Source: Leekyejoonella antrihumi (GTDB lineage Bacteria; Actinomycetota; Actinomycetes; Actinomycetales; Dermatophilaceae). From it: a stretch of 56,171 bases of DNA. Both the position numbers and the translations under genes were made by a program. Shown here in pieces: positions 11,446 through 18,827 of this stretch; the first letter of the stretch is position 1; each line of letters starts with the position of its first letter. The notes under the pieces were generated by a model. The model was not told the origin of the DNA. It did not search any database and saw only the letters and a list, made by a program, of their open reading frames with translations. The DNA lies in the NCBI RefSeq assembly GCF_007845645.1, contig NZ_VCQV01000036.1:1-56171 (forward strand). The letters run 5' to 3'.

Positions 11446-11647
11446 AGCGAATCCCTTCCGGGGTGTGTTGGTTGGTCACGGTCCGATCGGGGCCGTGTGC
11501 AAGGCAGTTCCCCATCGCTGAACGGTGTCGGCGGTGGCGAACTTGGCCGCAGACCTCCTGCGCTGGAGTCCTGCGACCACCCGGGTCAAGGGCCCGGTTT
11601 GGTGGTGATCCCGAGCCAACAACTCGTCAAGTCCGGGTCAACAGGAA

Positions 11648-11666
11648 GTAAACTAAGGGTAAAGTC
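11648..11666 (+). promoter_or_regulatory. 19-bp direct-repeat motif, copy 1 (candidate operator)
   Basis: GTAAACTAAGGGTAAAGTC: two GTAAA boxes with starts 11 bp apart, about one helical turn. It matches the copy at 13239-13257 at 16 of 19 positions. It overlaps the -10 and spacer of the predicted flp promoter and lies 77 bp upstream of the marR ATG, so it could act on either or both divergent units. Confidence 0.5.
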
Positions 11667-11678
11667 TTCGAGTGTCAA
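11650..11678 (-). promoter_or_regulatory. predicted sigma70-type promoter of the Tad/Flp operon
   Basis: On the minus strand a perfect -35 TTGACA (11678-11673) is followed after exactly 17 bases by TAGTTT (11655-11650) as -10. Transcription would begin near 11643 and give a leader of about 200 bases before the flp ATG. The whole spacer and -10 coincide with the 19-bp motif that recurs upstream of the gene at 13331, so the promoter is likely controlled by whatever binds that motif. Seen by eye; not tested. Confidence 0.6.
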
Positions 11679-11700
11679 GTAGTTCGTTCATCGAGTAGTT
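11678..11700 (+). repeat. direct repeat AGTAGTT in the marR-flp divergent region
   Basis: AGTAGTT occurs at 11678-11684 and again at 11694-11700, a 16-bp period, between the flp promoter -35 box and the marR start. It is a possible regulator site, but short enough to be chance. No clean palindrome of the usual MarR-operator kind was seen. Confidence 0.25.
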
Positions 11701-11742
11701 AATTATTCAGCGATGGTCGTCTCCCGGCCGAAAAGGACACCC

Positions 11743-12207
11743 ATGGACCACCCCAGCACCCCGGACGCGGTCGGTGCACTGCGCGCCCTGATCGTGTCCG
11801 GCGAGCAGTTCCGCCAAGCGATCGCCGACCACTTCGGGGTCGGCGTCACCGAGACGGTGGCGCTGAGCCACCTGCGCGTCCACGGTGCGCTGACCTCAGG
11901 CGAGCTCGCCGAACTCGCCGGCCTCACCTCCTCCACGGTGACGGCGCTGGTCGACCGGCTCGAGGGCTTCGGCCTTGCTGACCGATCCGCCCACCCGACG
12001 GATCGGCGCAAGATCGTCATCGCCCTCACTCCAAGCGGCAAGGACCAACTGGACCGCACCGAGGAATGGCTTGCCGCGGCGCTCCAGGTCCCGGTCGGGA
12101 TGGACCCCGCCGCGGTCACCACTCTGCTGACCCGGCTTGCCGCCGCCCTCGACCAACAGACCTTGCAGATCAGCGAGTTGCCACCAGCCGACACGGCCCC
12201 GCAGTAG
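11743..12207 (+). CDS. MarR-family transcriptional regulator
   Basis: 154 residues from the ATG at 11743. That start is preferred because AAAAGGA stands 5 bases upstream; the in-frame ATG at 11713 has no ribosome site. The winged-helix core is visible: LRVHGALTSGELAELAGLTSSTVTALVDRLEGFGLADR (recognition helix) followed by the wing SAHPTDRRKIVIALTPSG. MarR proteins bind palindromic operators as dimers and usually respond to a small ligand. It is divergent from the Tad operon and shares about 300 bases of control region with it, so it is a natural candidate regulator of the pilus as well as of itself. Confidence 0.9.
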   Translation: MDHPSTPDAVGALRALIVSGEQFRQAIADHFGVGVTETVALSHLRVHGALTSGELAELAGLTSSTVTALVDRLEGFGLADRSAHPTDRRKIVIALTPSGKDQLDRTEEWLAAALQVPVGMDPAAVTTLLTRLAAALDQQTLQISELPPADTAPQ

Positions 12208-12515
12208 GAGACTGACTCGGCGTGGAGGCCCCTGCGTGCGGTCATGAGCAGGTGGCTCGTGAATTGAGTTGCCAGGTTGGGCAAAGTCGTCAATTCGTAT
12301 CGCGCCTGTGTTGGTCGGTTCTGGTCTTGAGGCTGGGGGTGGAGGCGTGTGTGGGCAGCCTGGTGCACGCGCTCGACGAGGGCGGGCTCGCGGCCTTGGG
12401 CCCACAATGAAGCAGCGGGCGGTCGCGAGGATTGATGCAGGTGCGAGCGAGCGGATCTGCCAAGTTGCTCGGTGCAGTTCCCCTGGTGCTGTTAGCTATT
12501 CAGATGTGAGGCCCG

Positions 12516-12629
12516 GCTGGTTGAGCCGGACGAGGCTGCACTGTCACGCTGGTTGAGCCGGACGAGGCTGCACTGTCACGCTGGTTGAGCCGGACGAGGC
12601 TGCACTGTCACGCTGGTTGAGCCGGACGA
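12516..12629. repeat. three perfect 32-bp tandem repeats plus a partial copy
   Basis: Units at 12534-12565, 12566-12597 and 12598-12629 are identical 32-mers beginning GGCTGCACTGTCACGC and ending GGTTGAGCCGGACGA. An 18-base partial copy (12516-12533) precedes them. Each unit ends with the first arm of the REP-like element that follows, so the array looks like slippage or truncation at the left end of that element. Confidence 0.9.
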
Positions 12630-12730
12630 GCGTTAGCCGAGTCCGTGTCGAAACCCGGTGACCAATGCGCAATCAGGTCACCGGGTTTCGACGCGCGAGC
12701 CTCACTTCGTTCGGTCGCGGCTCAACCAGC
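12612..12730. repeat. REP-like palindromic element A
   Basis: About 119 bp bounded by GCTGGTTGAGCC on the left and GGCTCAACCAGC on the right, with internal inverted arms GTCGAAACCCGGTGACC and GGTCACCGGGTTTCGAC around a short loop (about 12664-12675). The single strand would fold into a long cruciform-like hairpin. Such GGTTGAGCC/GTCGAAACCCGGTGA palindromes are known to me as dispersed intergenic repeats in Micrococcales genomes. Confidence 0.85.
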
Positions 12731-12758
12731 GGTGGGCGGGCGTGGAGGTGAGGTCTTT

Positions 12759-12878
12759 GCTGGTTGAGCCGGACGAGGCGTTAGCCGAGTCCGTGTCGAA
12801 ACCCGGTGACCAATGCGCAATGAGGTCACCGGGTTTCGACGCGCGAGCCTCAGTTCGTTCGCTCGCGGCTCAACCAGC
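12759..12878. repeat. REP-like palindromic element B
   Basis: Nearly identical to element A in length, orientation and both inverted-repeat arms. A few substitutions and an extra base lie in the loop and flanks. Elements A and B are 28 bp apart. Confidence 0.85.
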
Positions 12879-12939
12879 TGTGGTGCTGGGTGCTGACGTG
12901 CTTGAGTGCGCCAGCGTCGCGGGGCTCGCCCCCACGGAT

Positions 12940-13052
12940 GGTTGAGCCGTCGGGAGCGAAGCGAGCCGGCAAGTCGAAACCCGGTGAGACCAGGCGTGGA
13001 CGTCGCCGTGGTTTCGACGCGGTCTCGTCCAGGGGGCTCGACCGGCTCAACC
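12940..13052. repeat. REP-like palindromic element C (diverged)
   Basis: Bounded by GGTTGAGCCG and CGGCTCAACC with internal GTCGAAACCCGGTGA. The right internal arm is eroded (GTGGTTTCGAC instead of the full GGTCACCGGGTTTCGAC), so this is an older or different subfamily copy of A and B. Confidence 0.75.
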
Positions 13053-13238
13053 TGCGTCGGCAGGCCCGACTCGCTCAATCAACCGAAGGCTATGTGCAGT
13101 TGGTCGGGCGTGGAATTCCGCGGATCATTGTGGAAGGGGTGGGCCTATACCACGTCCCGGCGCCAGGACGCAGCAATATTGCCAGATTTTGCAAAAAAGA
13201 AGTTGAAAATTCAAAACCTGAAACCCTGTTCCCAAAAG

Positions 13239-13257
13239 GTAAAGAAAGAGTAAAGTC
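13239..13257 (+). promoter_or_regulatory. 19-bp direct-repeat motif, copy 2 (candidate operator)
   Basis: GTAAAGAAAGAGTAAAGTC: the same GTAAA-N6-GTAAAGTC layout with an 11-bp period as at 11648-11666. It lies 73 bp upstream of the ATG at 13331, at the right edge of the AT-rich patch. TAAAGT at 13251-13256 could itself serve as a -10 box, but no good -35 was seen. Confidence 0.5.
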
Positions 13258-13330
13258 CGTTGATGTGCCGCGGCCCGCCTCTCCAGAGGGGGTCGGAGGC
13301 GGTCAGAGACACAGGGAGTGGGAGGCCAAG

Positions 13331-14893
13331 ATGGTCTGGGGAGTAATGCGTGGACGTCCGCGCGATCTACCGTTCGATGAGACGCCGTTGCGGGGCGGAC
13401 GGGTCGACACCCGCGCTCGGGTCGCGTGGCTGCTTCGAGTCAGTCGGATGGCGTCCGCCGATGGCGGCACGGGGGCAGACTTCTGCCGGCGGCTGTCCGA
13501 GCACGGATATCCGGTCGGAGCGTCGGTGCTCAGCAGGCGAGAGAGCGGTCAGGAAGAGACTCCTGGCGCCATGATCTCGGCCTACGAGCGCGCGCTCGGG
13601 CTGCCGTCCGGTCACATGCGAGGCGTCTGCGAGGCCATGTGGCGTTCGCTGGAGGTCGGCGCCCCGCGATCCTCTGCGGTGCCGATGAGTCGTCTCGAGC
13701 TGGCCGATGAGCTCGCCCGCATCGATGAGCTCGTCGATGCCGGAGGTATGCAGGGCGGTGACTGGCTGTCCCTTGCGCATGTGCTCGGTCAACCGGCCGG
13801 TCTGATCCTGCCGCCGTCGGTCCAGGAGCGGTGGACCTACCGGCTGCTCACCGAGATGGTGTGTTCTGTGCAGGGCGCCTACATCTCCCGTGTCGAGGCG
13901 CTGTCGCGCATGATGGTCGAGCCGCTCACCCGCGACACCGTGCGTGCCGCGGTGCGCACCTTCATCGCCGAGCCGGGCGCGCAGGGAGTCATCGATGCCG
14001 TCGCCATCCTCGGTGAGACCTCCGACCCGGACGTGGTGACCGAGCTGCTGAGCATGTTCGTGCAGCAGCGAGGCGCTGTCCGCCAGGGCGCGGCCACGGC
14101 GTTGCTGCAGTCCATCGTGCTCGGGCAGTTGAGCGCCGCGCAGGTGGTGCAGCTGCGTACCGCCATCCTGACCGTCGTACGCGACGACCCGCAGGACGGT
14201 GCAGCGCCTGCCTTCATGATGGCGCAGCGTCTTTCGCTGCAGATGACCCGCGAGGTCGTCGAGATCCTCGGATTCAACCCGGGCGACAAGCCTGCCGGTG
14301 CGCACATCCAGTCGCCGGCGGCGCTGCGGGAGTATGTGGCCGCGGCCGAGGCGGTGTCCGGCATACACGGCGACAGGATGCTCGAGCGGCTGCTGCGCGA
14401 GGCATTGAGCGACGACTTCGTCGAGCGGCAGCACCACGCACTGATGACGCTGGTGGTCAGCCCCTACCGAAACGCACTGGCAGAGACCGCGATACAGCTC
14501 GTGGACGGCTCGCCCGACCCTGTGGCTCGGGAGGCTGCAGGCCACATGCTCAGCTACCTGGCAGGTGAGCCTCAGGTCGATCACCTGTGCAAGCTGCTCG
14601 AACGCCCGGACCCACAGTTACAGCTGGTGGGGCTCATGGGGCTCGCACACAGCATTGGTGTGCCCGCGGATGTCGACCTGCACGACCAGCTGACCAACCT
14701 CGAGCTCAGCTCGAGAGCCGTCTATGCGGCGGGGATGTCGAGGCACCCCGACATCCGGCCGGAGTCCGGGATCCGGATCGCCACAACGCAGGCGCAGGCG
14801 CAGGCCAGCTGGTGGCTCCAGCACGGCAGCGGGATTCGTGAGTTCGGGGTCGCCGACGGACTGCTCCCGAGAGCGCACTCCATCGCCAGCTGA
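13331..14893 (+). CDS. HTH-like N-terminus plus alpha-helical (HEAT-like) repeat protein, candidate regulator
   Basis: 520 residues, family not recognised by name. The ATG at 13331 has GGAGG 5 bases upstream; the longer frame running back into the repeats is rejected. Residues about 28-92 resemble an XRE-type helix-turn-helix: RVAWLLRVSRMA, FCRRLSEHGYPVGASVLSRR, ESGQEETPGAMISAYERALG. The rest (about 120-490) is almost wholly helical, with repeated 35-40 residue units such as AQGVIDAVAILGETSDPDVV, RQGAATALLQSIVLGQLS and DPQLQLVGLMGLAHSIG, suggesting a HEAT-like solenoid for ligand or partner binding. No membrane segment. It shares a promoter-region motif with the Tad operon. Confidence 0.8.
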   Translation: MVWGVMRGRPRDLPFDETPLRGGRVDTRARVAWLLRVSRMASADGGTGADFCRRLSEHGYPVGASVLSRRESGQEETPGAMISAYERALGLPSGHMRGVCEAMWRSLEVGAPRSSAVPMSRLELADELARIDELVDAGGMQGGDWLSLAHVLGQPAGLILPPSVQERWTYRLLTEMVCSVQGAYISRVEALSRMMVEPLTRDTVRAAVRTFIAEPGAQGVIDAVAILGETSDPDVVTELLSMFVQQRGAVRQGAATALLQSIVLGQLSAAQVVQLRTAILTVVRDDPQDGAAPAFMMAQRLSLQMTREVVEILGFNPGDKPAGAHIQSPAALREYVAAAEAVSGIHGDRMLERLLREALSDDFVERQHHALMTLVVSPYRNALAETAIQLVDGSPDPVAREAAGHMLSYLAGEPQVDHLCKLLERPDPQLQLVGLMGLAHSIGVPADVDLHDQLTNLELSSRAVYAAGMSRHPDIRPESGIRIATTQAQAQASWWLQHGSGIREFGVADGLLPRAHSIAS

Positions 14894-14936
14894 GTTGGTG
14901 TGAGCGGACGTTCGCCAAACGCCGTGATGACGTGAA

Positions 14937-14982
14937 AAATGCGGAATGTGCCAGGACCCAGGTCCTGGCACATTCCGCATTT
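14937..14982. terminator. bidirectional terminator hairpin (22-bp perfect arms)
   Basis: Left arm 14937-14958 and right arm 14961-14982 are perfect inverted repeats beginning AAATGCGGAATG, separated by 2 bases. The arms end in AAA/TTT, so the hairpin works on both strands. It sits between the convergent HTH/repeat gene and the SPFH gene. Confidence 0.88.
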
Positions 14983-14991
14983 CGGATATGC

Positions 14992-16296
14992 CTACTCCGG
15001 CTGGTCCGGGTGGTGGCGGGGGAGCTGCACACCACCGGGTGCCGGGGGCTGCGGCTCCGAAGGGCCCGCCGGGGGAGCCGCAGGCGCAGAGGGTCGGGCC
15101 GGCGGCTGCGCCGGACCGGGCTCGATCGAGGCTGTCCCCGAGGCGGGCGGCGGGGTCACCGGGGGAGTGGATGGCACGTGCGGGTGGCTGCCGCCGAACC
15201 CGGCCGTCTCCACCGGCTTGCGAGCGACGGCCTCGGCCGCGGCGACGGCTGCGGCGACAGCCTGGTTCTGCGACTCCTCGAACCAGTGCGCGATCTCGCT
15301 CTCGTCGACCTGCTTGACCTCTTCGTCGGCGGGCATCTCGTAGCGGAAAGTGCCGTCGTCGTCCTGGGTCCCGAACGAGCGGGCGAAGCCCTTCAGCGCG
15401 GAACCGAAGTCGTTCGGCACGACCCAGACCTTGCTGGCCTCACCCTTGGCCATCTCCGGCAGGGTCCGCAGATACTCGTAGGCCAGCAGCTCGGGCGTCG
15501 GCTTGCTCGCCTTGATGGCGGCGAACGTCTTCTCGATGGACTTCGCCTCACCCTGGGCGCGCAGGTACTTCGCGGCGCGCTCACCCTCGGCCGTCAGGAT
15601 CAGCGACTGCCGGTCACCCTCGGCCGTCAGGATCGCGGCCTGCTTGGCACCCTCAGCGGCGAGGATGCGGCTCTGCTTGTCACCCTCGGCCGACTTGATC
15701 GCCGACTCCCGGTGACCCTCGGCCGCCAGAATGGTCGCCCGTTTCTCACGGTCGGCCTTCATCTGCTTCTCCATCGCCTCCTGGATGGACGGCGGCGGAA
15801 AGATGCTCTTCAGCTCGACGCGGGCGACGCGCAGGCCCCAGCGGCCGGTCGCCTCGTCCAGCTCGCCGCGCAGCCGGGTGTTGATGCGCTCACGGGAGGT
15901 CAGTGTCTCCTCGAGAGTCATCCCACCGACCACGTTGCGCAAAGTGGTGGTCGTCAGCTGCTCGACACCCTCGATGTAGTCGTTGATCTCATAGACCGCC
16001 GCGCGTGGGTCGGTGACCTGGAAGTAGACGACGGTGTCGATGTTGACCGTCAGGTTGTCCTCGGTGATGACCGGCTGCGGTGGGAACGACACGACCCGCT
16101 CACGCAGGTCGACCTTGTCGCGAATCCGATCGGCGAACGGCAGCAGCCAGGCGAGCTGTCCGGACACGGTCTTGGTGTAGCGGCCCAGCCGTTCGATGAC
16201 GGCCGCCTCCGCCTGCGGGATCAGCGCCACGGACTTCGAGACGACCACGAACACGAAGATCACGATGACGACGACCACGACGATCGTTGCGTACAT
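14992..16296 (-). CDS. SPFH/band-7 domain membrane protein (paraslipin/QmcA-like)
   Basis: 434 residues from the ATG at 16296 (MYATIVV), chosen because GAGGGG stands upstream; a longer frame adds 13 implausible residues. An N-terminal membrane helix (about 3-22) is followed by the band-7 domain (about 25-190: VIERLGRYTKTVSGQLAWLLP, TTTTLRNVVGGMTLEETLTSR). Then comes a long coiled coil built of repeats with an AEG core (SAEGDKQ, AAEGAKQ, TAEGDRQ, TAEGER). A Pro-rich tail closes the protein. Such proteins scaffold membrane microdomains and control membrane proteases. It is paired with nfeD one base upstream, the standard partnership. Confidence 0.92.
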   Translation of the reverse strand: MYATIVVVVVIVIFVFVVVSKSVALIPQAEAAVIERLGRYTKTVSGQLAWLLPFADRIRDKVDLRERVVSFPPQPVITEDNLTVNIDTVVYFQVTDPRAAVYEINDYIEGVEQLTTTTLRNVVGGMTLEETLTSRERINTRLRGELDEATGRWGLRVARVELKSIFPPPSIQEAMEKQMKADREKRATILAAEGHRESAIKSAEGDKQSRILAAEGAKQAAILTAEGDRQSLILTAEGERAAKYLRAQGEAKSIEKTFAAIKASKPTPELLAYEYLRTLPEMAKGEASKVWVVPNDFGSALKGFARSFGTQDDDGTFRYEMPADEEVKQVDESEIAHWFEESQNQAVAAAVAAAEAVARKPVETAGFGGSHPHVPSTPPVTPPPASGTASIEPGPAQPPARPSAPAAPPAGPSEPQPPAPGGVQLPRHHPDQPE

Positions 16297-16297
16297 A

Positions 16298-16726
16298 TCA
16301 GTTTCCCCTCTGGACGACAGCTGTCGCTCCGTCAATGCGTCGGACGATCAATCGCTCGCCCCGTTGGAACGAGTCCTCTTCACCGGCCGGCCGGGCGGTC
16401 CATACCTCGCCGCCGATTCGCACCTGACCACCGGCGGACCCGAACGAACCCAGGGTGATGGCCTCCTTGCCGATCAGCGCGTCGGTGTTGGTCAGCGTCT
16501 GCGGAGCGGACAGCATGCGGCGCTTGATCGGCGGGCGAACCGCGACAACCAACAGGATCGACACGACCGCAAAGACCACTGCGGCCAGCCAGACCGGCGC
16601 GCCGAGCCAGGATGCCCCGGCTGCCGCGAGCGCGCCGCCACCGATCATGAGCAGGACAAGATCGCCACTCAGCGTCTCGCCGGCTGCGAGGAGCAGCCCT
16701 GCCCCCAACCAGATAATTGCCGCCAT
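16298..16726 (-). CDS. NfeD-family membrane protein (short form)
   Basis: 142 residues with about three membrane helices (residues 4-70: WLGAGLLLAAGE, LVLLMIGGGALAAAGA, LAAVVFAVVSILLVVAV) and a C-terminal OB-fold (about 83-142: ALIGKEAITLGSFGSAGGQVRIGGEVWTA). This is the short NfeD without the N-terminal serine protease. It would anchor and help organise the SPFH protein whose gene begins one base after its stop. Confidence 0.9.
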   Translation of the reverse strand: MAAIIWLGAGLLLAAGETLSGDLVLLMIGGGALAAAGASWLGAPVWLAAVVFAVVSILLVVAVRPPIKRRMLSAPQTLTNTDALIGKEAITLGSFGSAGGQVRIGGEVWTARPAGEEDSFQRGERLIVRRIDGATAVVQRGN

Positions 16727-16781
16727 ATCACCAGTGTTTCAGATGTGACGACGGAAAACAGCCGCACCACCTGAGTTGCGG

Positions 16782-17582
16782 TCACCGCCCGGTGAACGCC
16801 GGCTTCTCCTTTGCAAGAAAGGCATCCACCGCCAGCTGGTGATCCTGTGTGCTGCCAGTCAGATTCATCAGCGACGCCTCGTGCTCCAAGGAGGCCGCCA
16901 GGTCGTGGCCGGCCGAGTAGGCGACGGCCCGCCGGATCGAGCCGAACGCGACCGTCGGTCCCGCGGCCAGCCGCGTCGCGATCGTCTGCACGGTCGCCTC
17001 CAGCTCGTCGGCCGGCACCACCTGCGAGGCCATGCCGATCGAGAGCGCCTCGTCGGCGGGTACGGTGCGCGGCATCAGCAGCAGTTCCTTGGCCTTCGCC
17101 ACCCCGACGATGCGTGGCAGCCACCAGGAGGAGCCGGAGTCGCAGGACAGCGCGATGCCGCTGAAGGCCAGGTTGAAACCCGCGGTGTCGGCAACGATCC
17201 GCAGATCTGCCGCGAACGCGAACGACGCACCGGCACCCGCCGCCACACCGTTGACCGCGGCGATGACCGGCTTGTTCATCGTCGACAGCAGCGTCACGAT
17301 CGGGTTGTAGTGCTCGGGCACGGTCGTGAACAGCGCGTCGGCGCCCTGCTCCAGCAGACCCACGTGCTCCTTGAGGTCCTGTCCGACGCAGAATGCGCGA
17401 CCCGTGCCGGTGAGCACCACGCAGCGCACGGTCTGGTCCTCTGCGACCCGCTGCAGGGCGGTCAGCAGCGCCTCCTTCGTGGCGTTGTTCAAGGAGTTCA
17501 TGGCGTCCGGACGGTTCAGACGCACCGTCGCCACACCATCGGTGACCTCCGTCGTGACCGGGGTGCTTTGCTCGTCTGGCAT
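16782..17582 (-). CDS. enoyl-CoA hydratase/isomerase, PaaG-like
   Basis: 266-residue crotonase-fold enzyme. The oxyanion-hole region is present (AFCVGQDLKEH; AAVNGVAAGAGASFAFAADLRI), followed by GIALSCDSGSSWWLPRIVG. The Asp in CDSGSSW corresponds to the catalytic Asp of PaaG-type ring-1,2-epoxyphenylacetyl-CoA isomerases. The usual hydratase Glu pair is not evident. It starts 27 bases after a PaaX-type regulator on the same strand, which supports a role in phenylacetate-type or other aromatic/fatty acyl-CoA breakdown. The rest of a paa operon is absent from the window. Confidence 0.88.
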   Translation of the reverse strand: MPDEQSTPVTTEVTDGVATVRLNRPDAMNSLNNATKEALLTALQRVAEDQTVRCVVLTGTGRAFCVGQDLKEHVGLLEQGADALFTTVPEHYNPIVTLLSTMNKPVIAAVNGVAAGAGASFAFAADLRIVADTAGFNLAFSGIALSCDSGSSWWLPRIVGVAKAKELLLMPRTVPADEALSIGMASQVVPADELEATVQTIATRLAAGPTVAFGSIRRAVAYSAGHDLAASLEHEASLMNLTGSTQDHQLAVDAFLAKEKPAFTGR

Positions 17583-17609
17583 GCGGATCTCTTCCTCGAG
17601 GCGATGTGT

Positions 17610-18407
17610 TCAGGACGGGGCGGGGACCGGCACTCCGGACTCCCGCAGGCAGTCATCAACGTACGCGGCGGCGGCCGGCCGCAGTCGCGAGGTCAGCGAG
17701 GTGAACGTGCGGGCGGCATCGGTGCCGGGCCAGTCGCTCGGCAGGACCTGAGCAGGCAGCCCGGGATCGCTGAACAGGAACTTGCGCCACTCGTGCACGA
17801 CCATGGTGCGGGTGGTGTAGGCCTGTGCCGGGTCTCGGGGGCCGGCACCGGCGGAGGTCTGGCCCACCCACCGCAGAAAGTCCCGGTAGGACGTGTCGAG
17901 GGTGGCAAGGTCCCACACCGAGGTGGCGAGCTCGTGGCCGTCACCGATGAACGAGGAGAAGAACTCGTGCGCCGGCGTGCCGTCGAGCGCGGAAGCCAGC
18001 TCGCTGCTCGCCCGCGGCGCGATCCAGGTGCCCGAGCTCAAGCGGGCGTATCCGAGATAGCCCAGGGAGGCAGCCAGGCGCGCTCGGCGGCTGCGGTCCG
18101 GTACGTGATCGGTGGCCACGAGATGCCACCGGCCGTCCCAGGGTGGTGGCACTACCGCATAGATGCGTTGCCACGCCGAGGCCAGCCGGGCCGTGGCCCG
18201 GGCGGTGGCGGCATACCCGCGCACGCCCGCGCGTTCCTGCGGCTCGAGCCAGCCCTCCCGGACCATGCGGGAAACGGCGGTCCGTGTCGCCGCCGGCGCG
18301 ACCTCGACCTTACCGACCAGGCGGACGACGGCCGAGATCGGAGCCCATCCGCCGCGGTCGGCGAGGTGGTCCCCATACAGGTCGAAGACGGCCGAGCGGG
18401 CGTGCAT
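17610..18407 (-). CDS. PaaX-family transcriptional regulator
   Basis: 265 residues with the PaaX layout. An N-terminal winged helix (about 5-75) holds FDLYGDHLADRGGWAPISAVVRLVG and ATRTAVSRMVREGWLEPQ; a central domain has YAVVPPPWDGRWHLVATDHVPDRSRRARLAASLGYLGYARLSSGTWIAP; the C-terminal part has TMVVHEWRKFLFSDPGLPAQVLPSDWPG. PaaX proteins repress phenylacetate catabolism and are released by phenylacetyl-CoA. This one heads a two-gene unit with a PaaG-like enzyme, so it probably controls that gene. Confidence 0.92.
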   Translation of the reverse strand: MHARSAVFDLYGDHLADRGGWAPISAVVRLVGKVEVAPAATRTAVSRMVREGWLEPQERAGVRGYAATARATARLASAWQRIYAVVPPPWDGRWHLVATDHVPDRSRRARLAASLGYLGYARLSSGTWIAPRASSELASALDGTPAHEFFSSFIGDGHELATSVWDLATLDTSYRDFLRWVGQTSAGAGPRDPAQAYTTRTMVVHEWRKFLFSDPGLPAQVLPSDWPGTDAARTFTSLTSRLRPAAAAYVDDCLRESGVPVPAPS

Positions 18408-18573
18408 GGTGGTCAGTCTGCCTCAACTTGTCGGGGTGAGGTTTCCGCACCGTCGATGACCCTGAGATAATAGGCTTCACGGAGACCGCATCAGCCGGGG
18501 TCCCTCGGCACACCAAACTTGTGCGTGGTGATGTGGTCCAGACATTTGCCACGCAGCGAAAGGGGAAGTACCC

Positions 18574-18741
18574 ATGGCGGCGATGAAGCCGAGGACCGGT
18601 GACGGCCCACTGGAGGTCACCAAGGAAGGTCGCAGCATCCTGCTGCGGATGCCCTTGGAGGGCGGCGGGCGACTGGTCGTAGAGATGAACGCCGAGGAGG
18701 CAGCAGCGCTCGGTGACGCCATCAAGGGTTGCATCGGCTGA
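18574..18741 (+). CDS. DUF3117 small conserved actinobacterial protein
   Basis: 55 residues, beginning MAAMKPRTGDGPLEVTKEGR and ending ALGDAIKGCIG. The sequence is the near-invariant DUF3117 protein found across Actinobacteria next to the sigE region; its function is unknown to me. AGGGGA stands upstream of the ATG. A long hairpin follows 22 bases after the stop, so it is probably monocistronic. Confidence 0.92.
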   Translation: MAAMKPRTGDGPLEVTKEGRSILLRMPLEGGGRLVVEMNAEEAAALGDAIKGCIG

Positions 18742-18763
18742 CAAGGGTTCTTCAGCACCAGTT

Positions 18764-18802
18764 GTGGTGGCCCGGGCACGGCTCAACGTCCCGGGCCACC
18801 AC
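18764..18802. terminator. bidirectional terminator hairpin
   Basis: Perfect 13-bp arms GTGGTGGCCCGGG (18764-18776) and its complement (18790-18802) with a 13-base loop. It lies between DUF3117 (plus) and the O-methyltransferase gene (minus). Confidence 0.75.
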
Positions 18803-18827
18803 TGCGTGTGCGACGGCACTGCACCGT

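Larger units (their letters stand above)
12208..13330. other. gene-free, repeat-rich region between marR and the HTH/helical-repeat gene
   Basis: About 1.1 kb in which no reading frame looks coding. From 12516 to 13052 it is made of related repeats sharing the core CTGGTTGAGCCGG and its complement (listed separately). From about 13175 to 13258 there is a sharp AT-rich patch, rare in this genome, with TTTTGCAAAA (13187-13196) and TTGAA-AA-TTCAA (13203-13214). It precedes the gene at 13331 and probably holds its promoter. Confidence 0.75.

Noticed and set aside
12534-12629. CRISPR-like array of 32-bp repeats
   Set aside because: The repeats are directly abutting with no spacers and no cas genes are near; they are tandem copies of a REP-element arm.
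12890-13330. N-terminal extension of the HTH/helical-repeat protein
   Set aside because: It would translate REP element C and the AT-rich promoter patch; ATG 13331 has a perfect ribosome site.
13367-14584. 405-codon minus-strand open frame
   Set aside because: Shadow of the HTH/helical-repeat gene; composition dominated by His, Arg and Gly with no fold-like pattern.
14932-16458. 508-codon plus-strand frame
   Set aside because: Antisense to the SPFH gene and begins inside the terminator hairpin.
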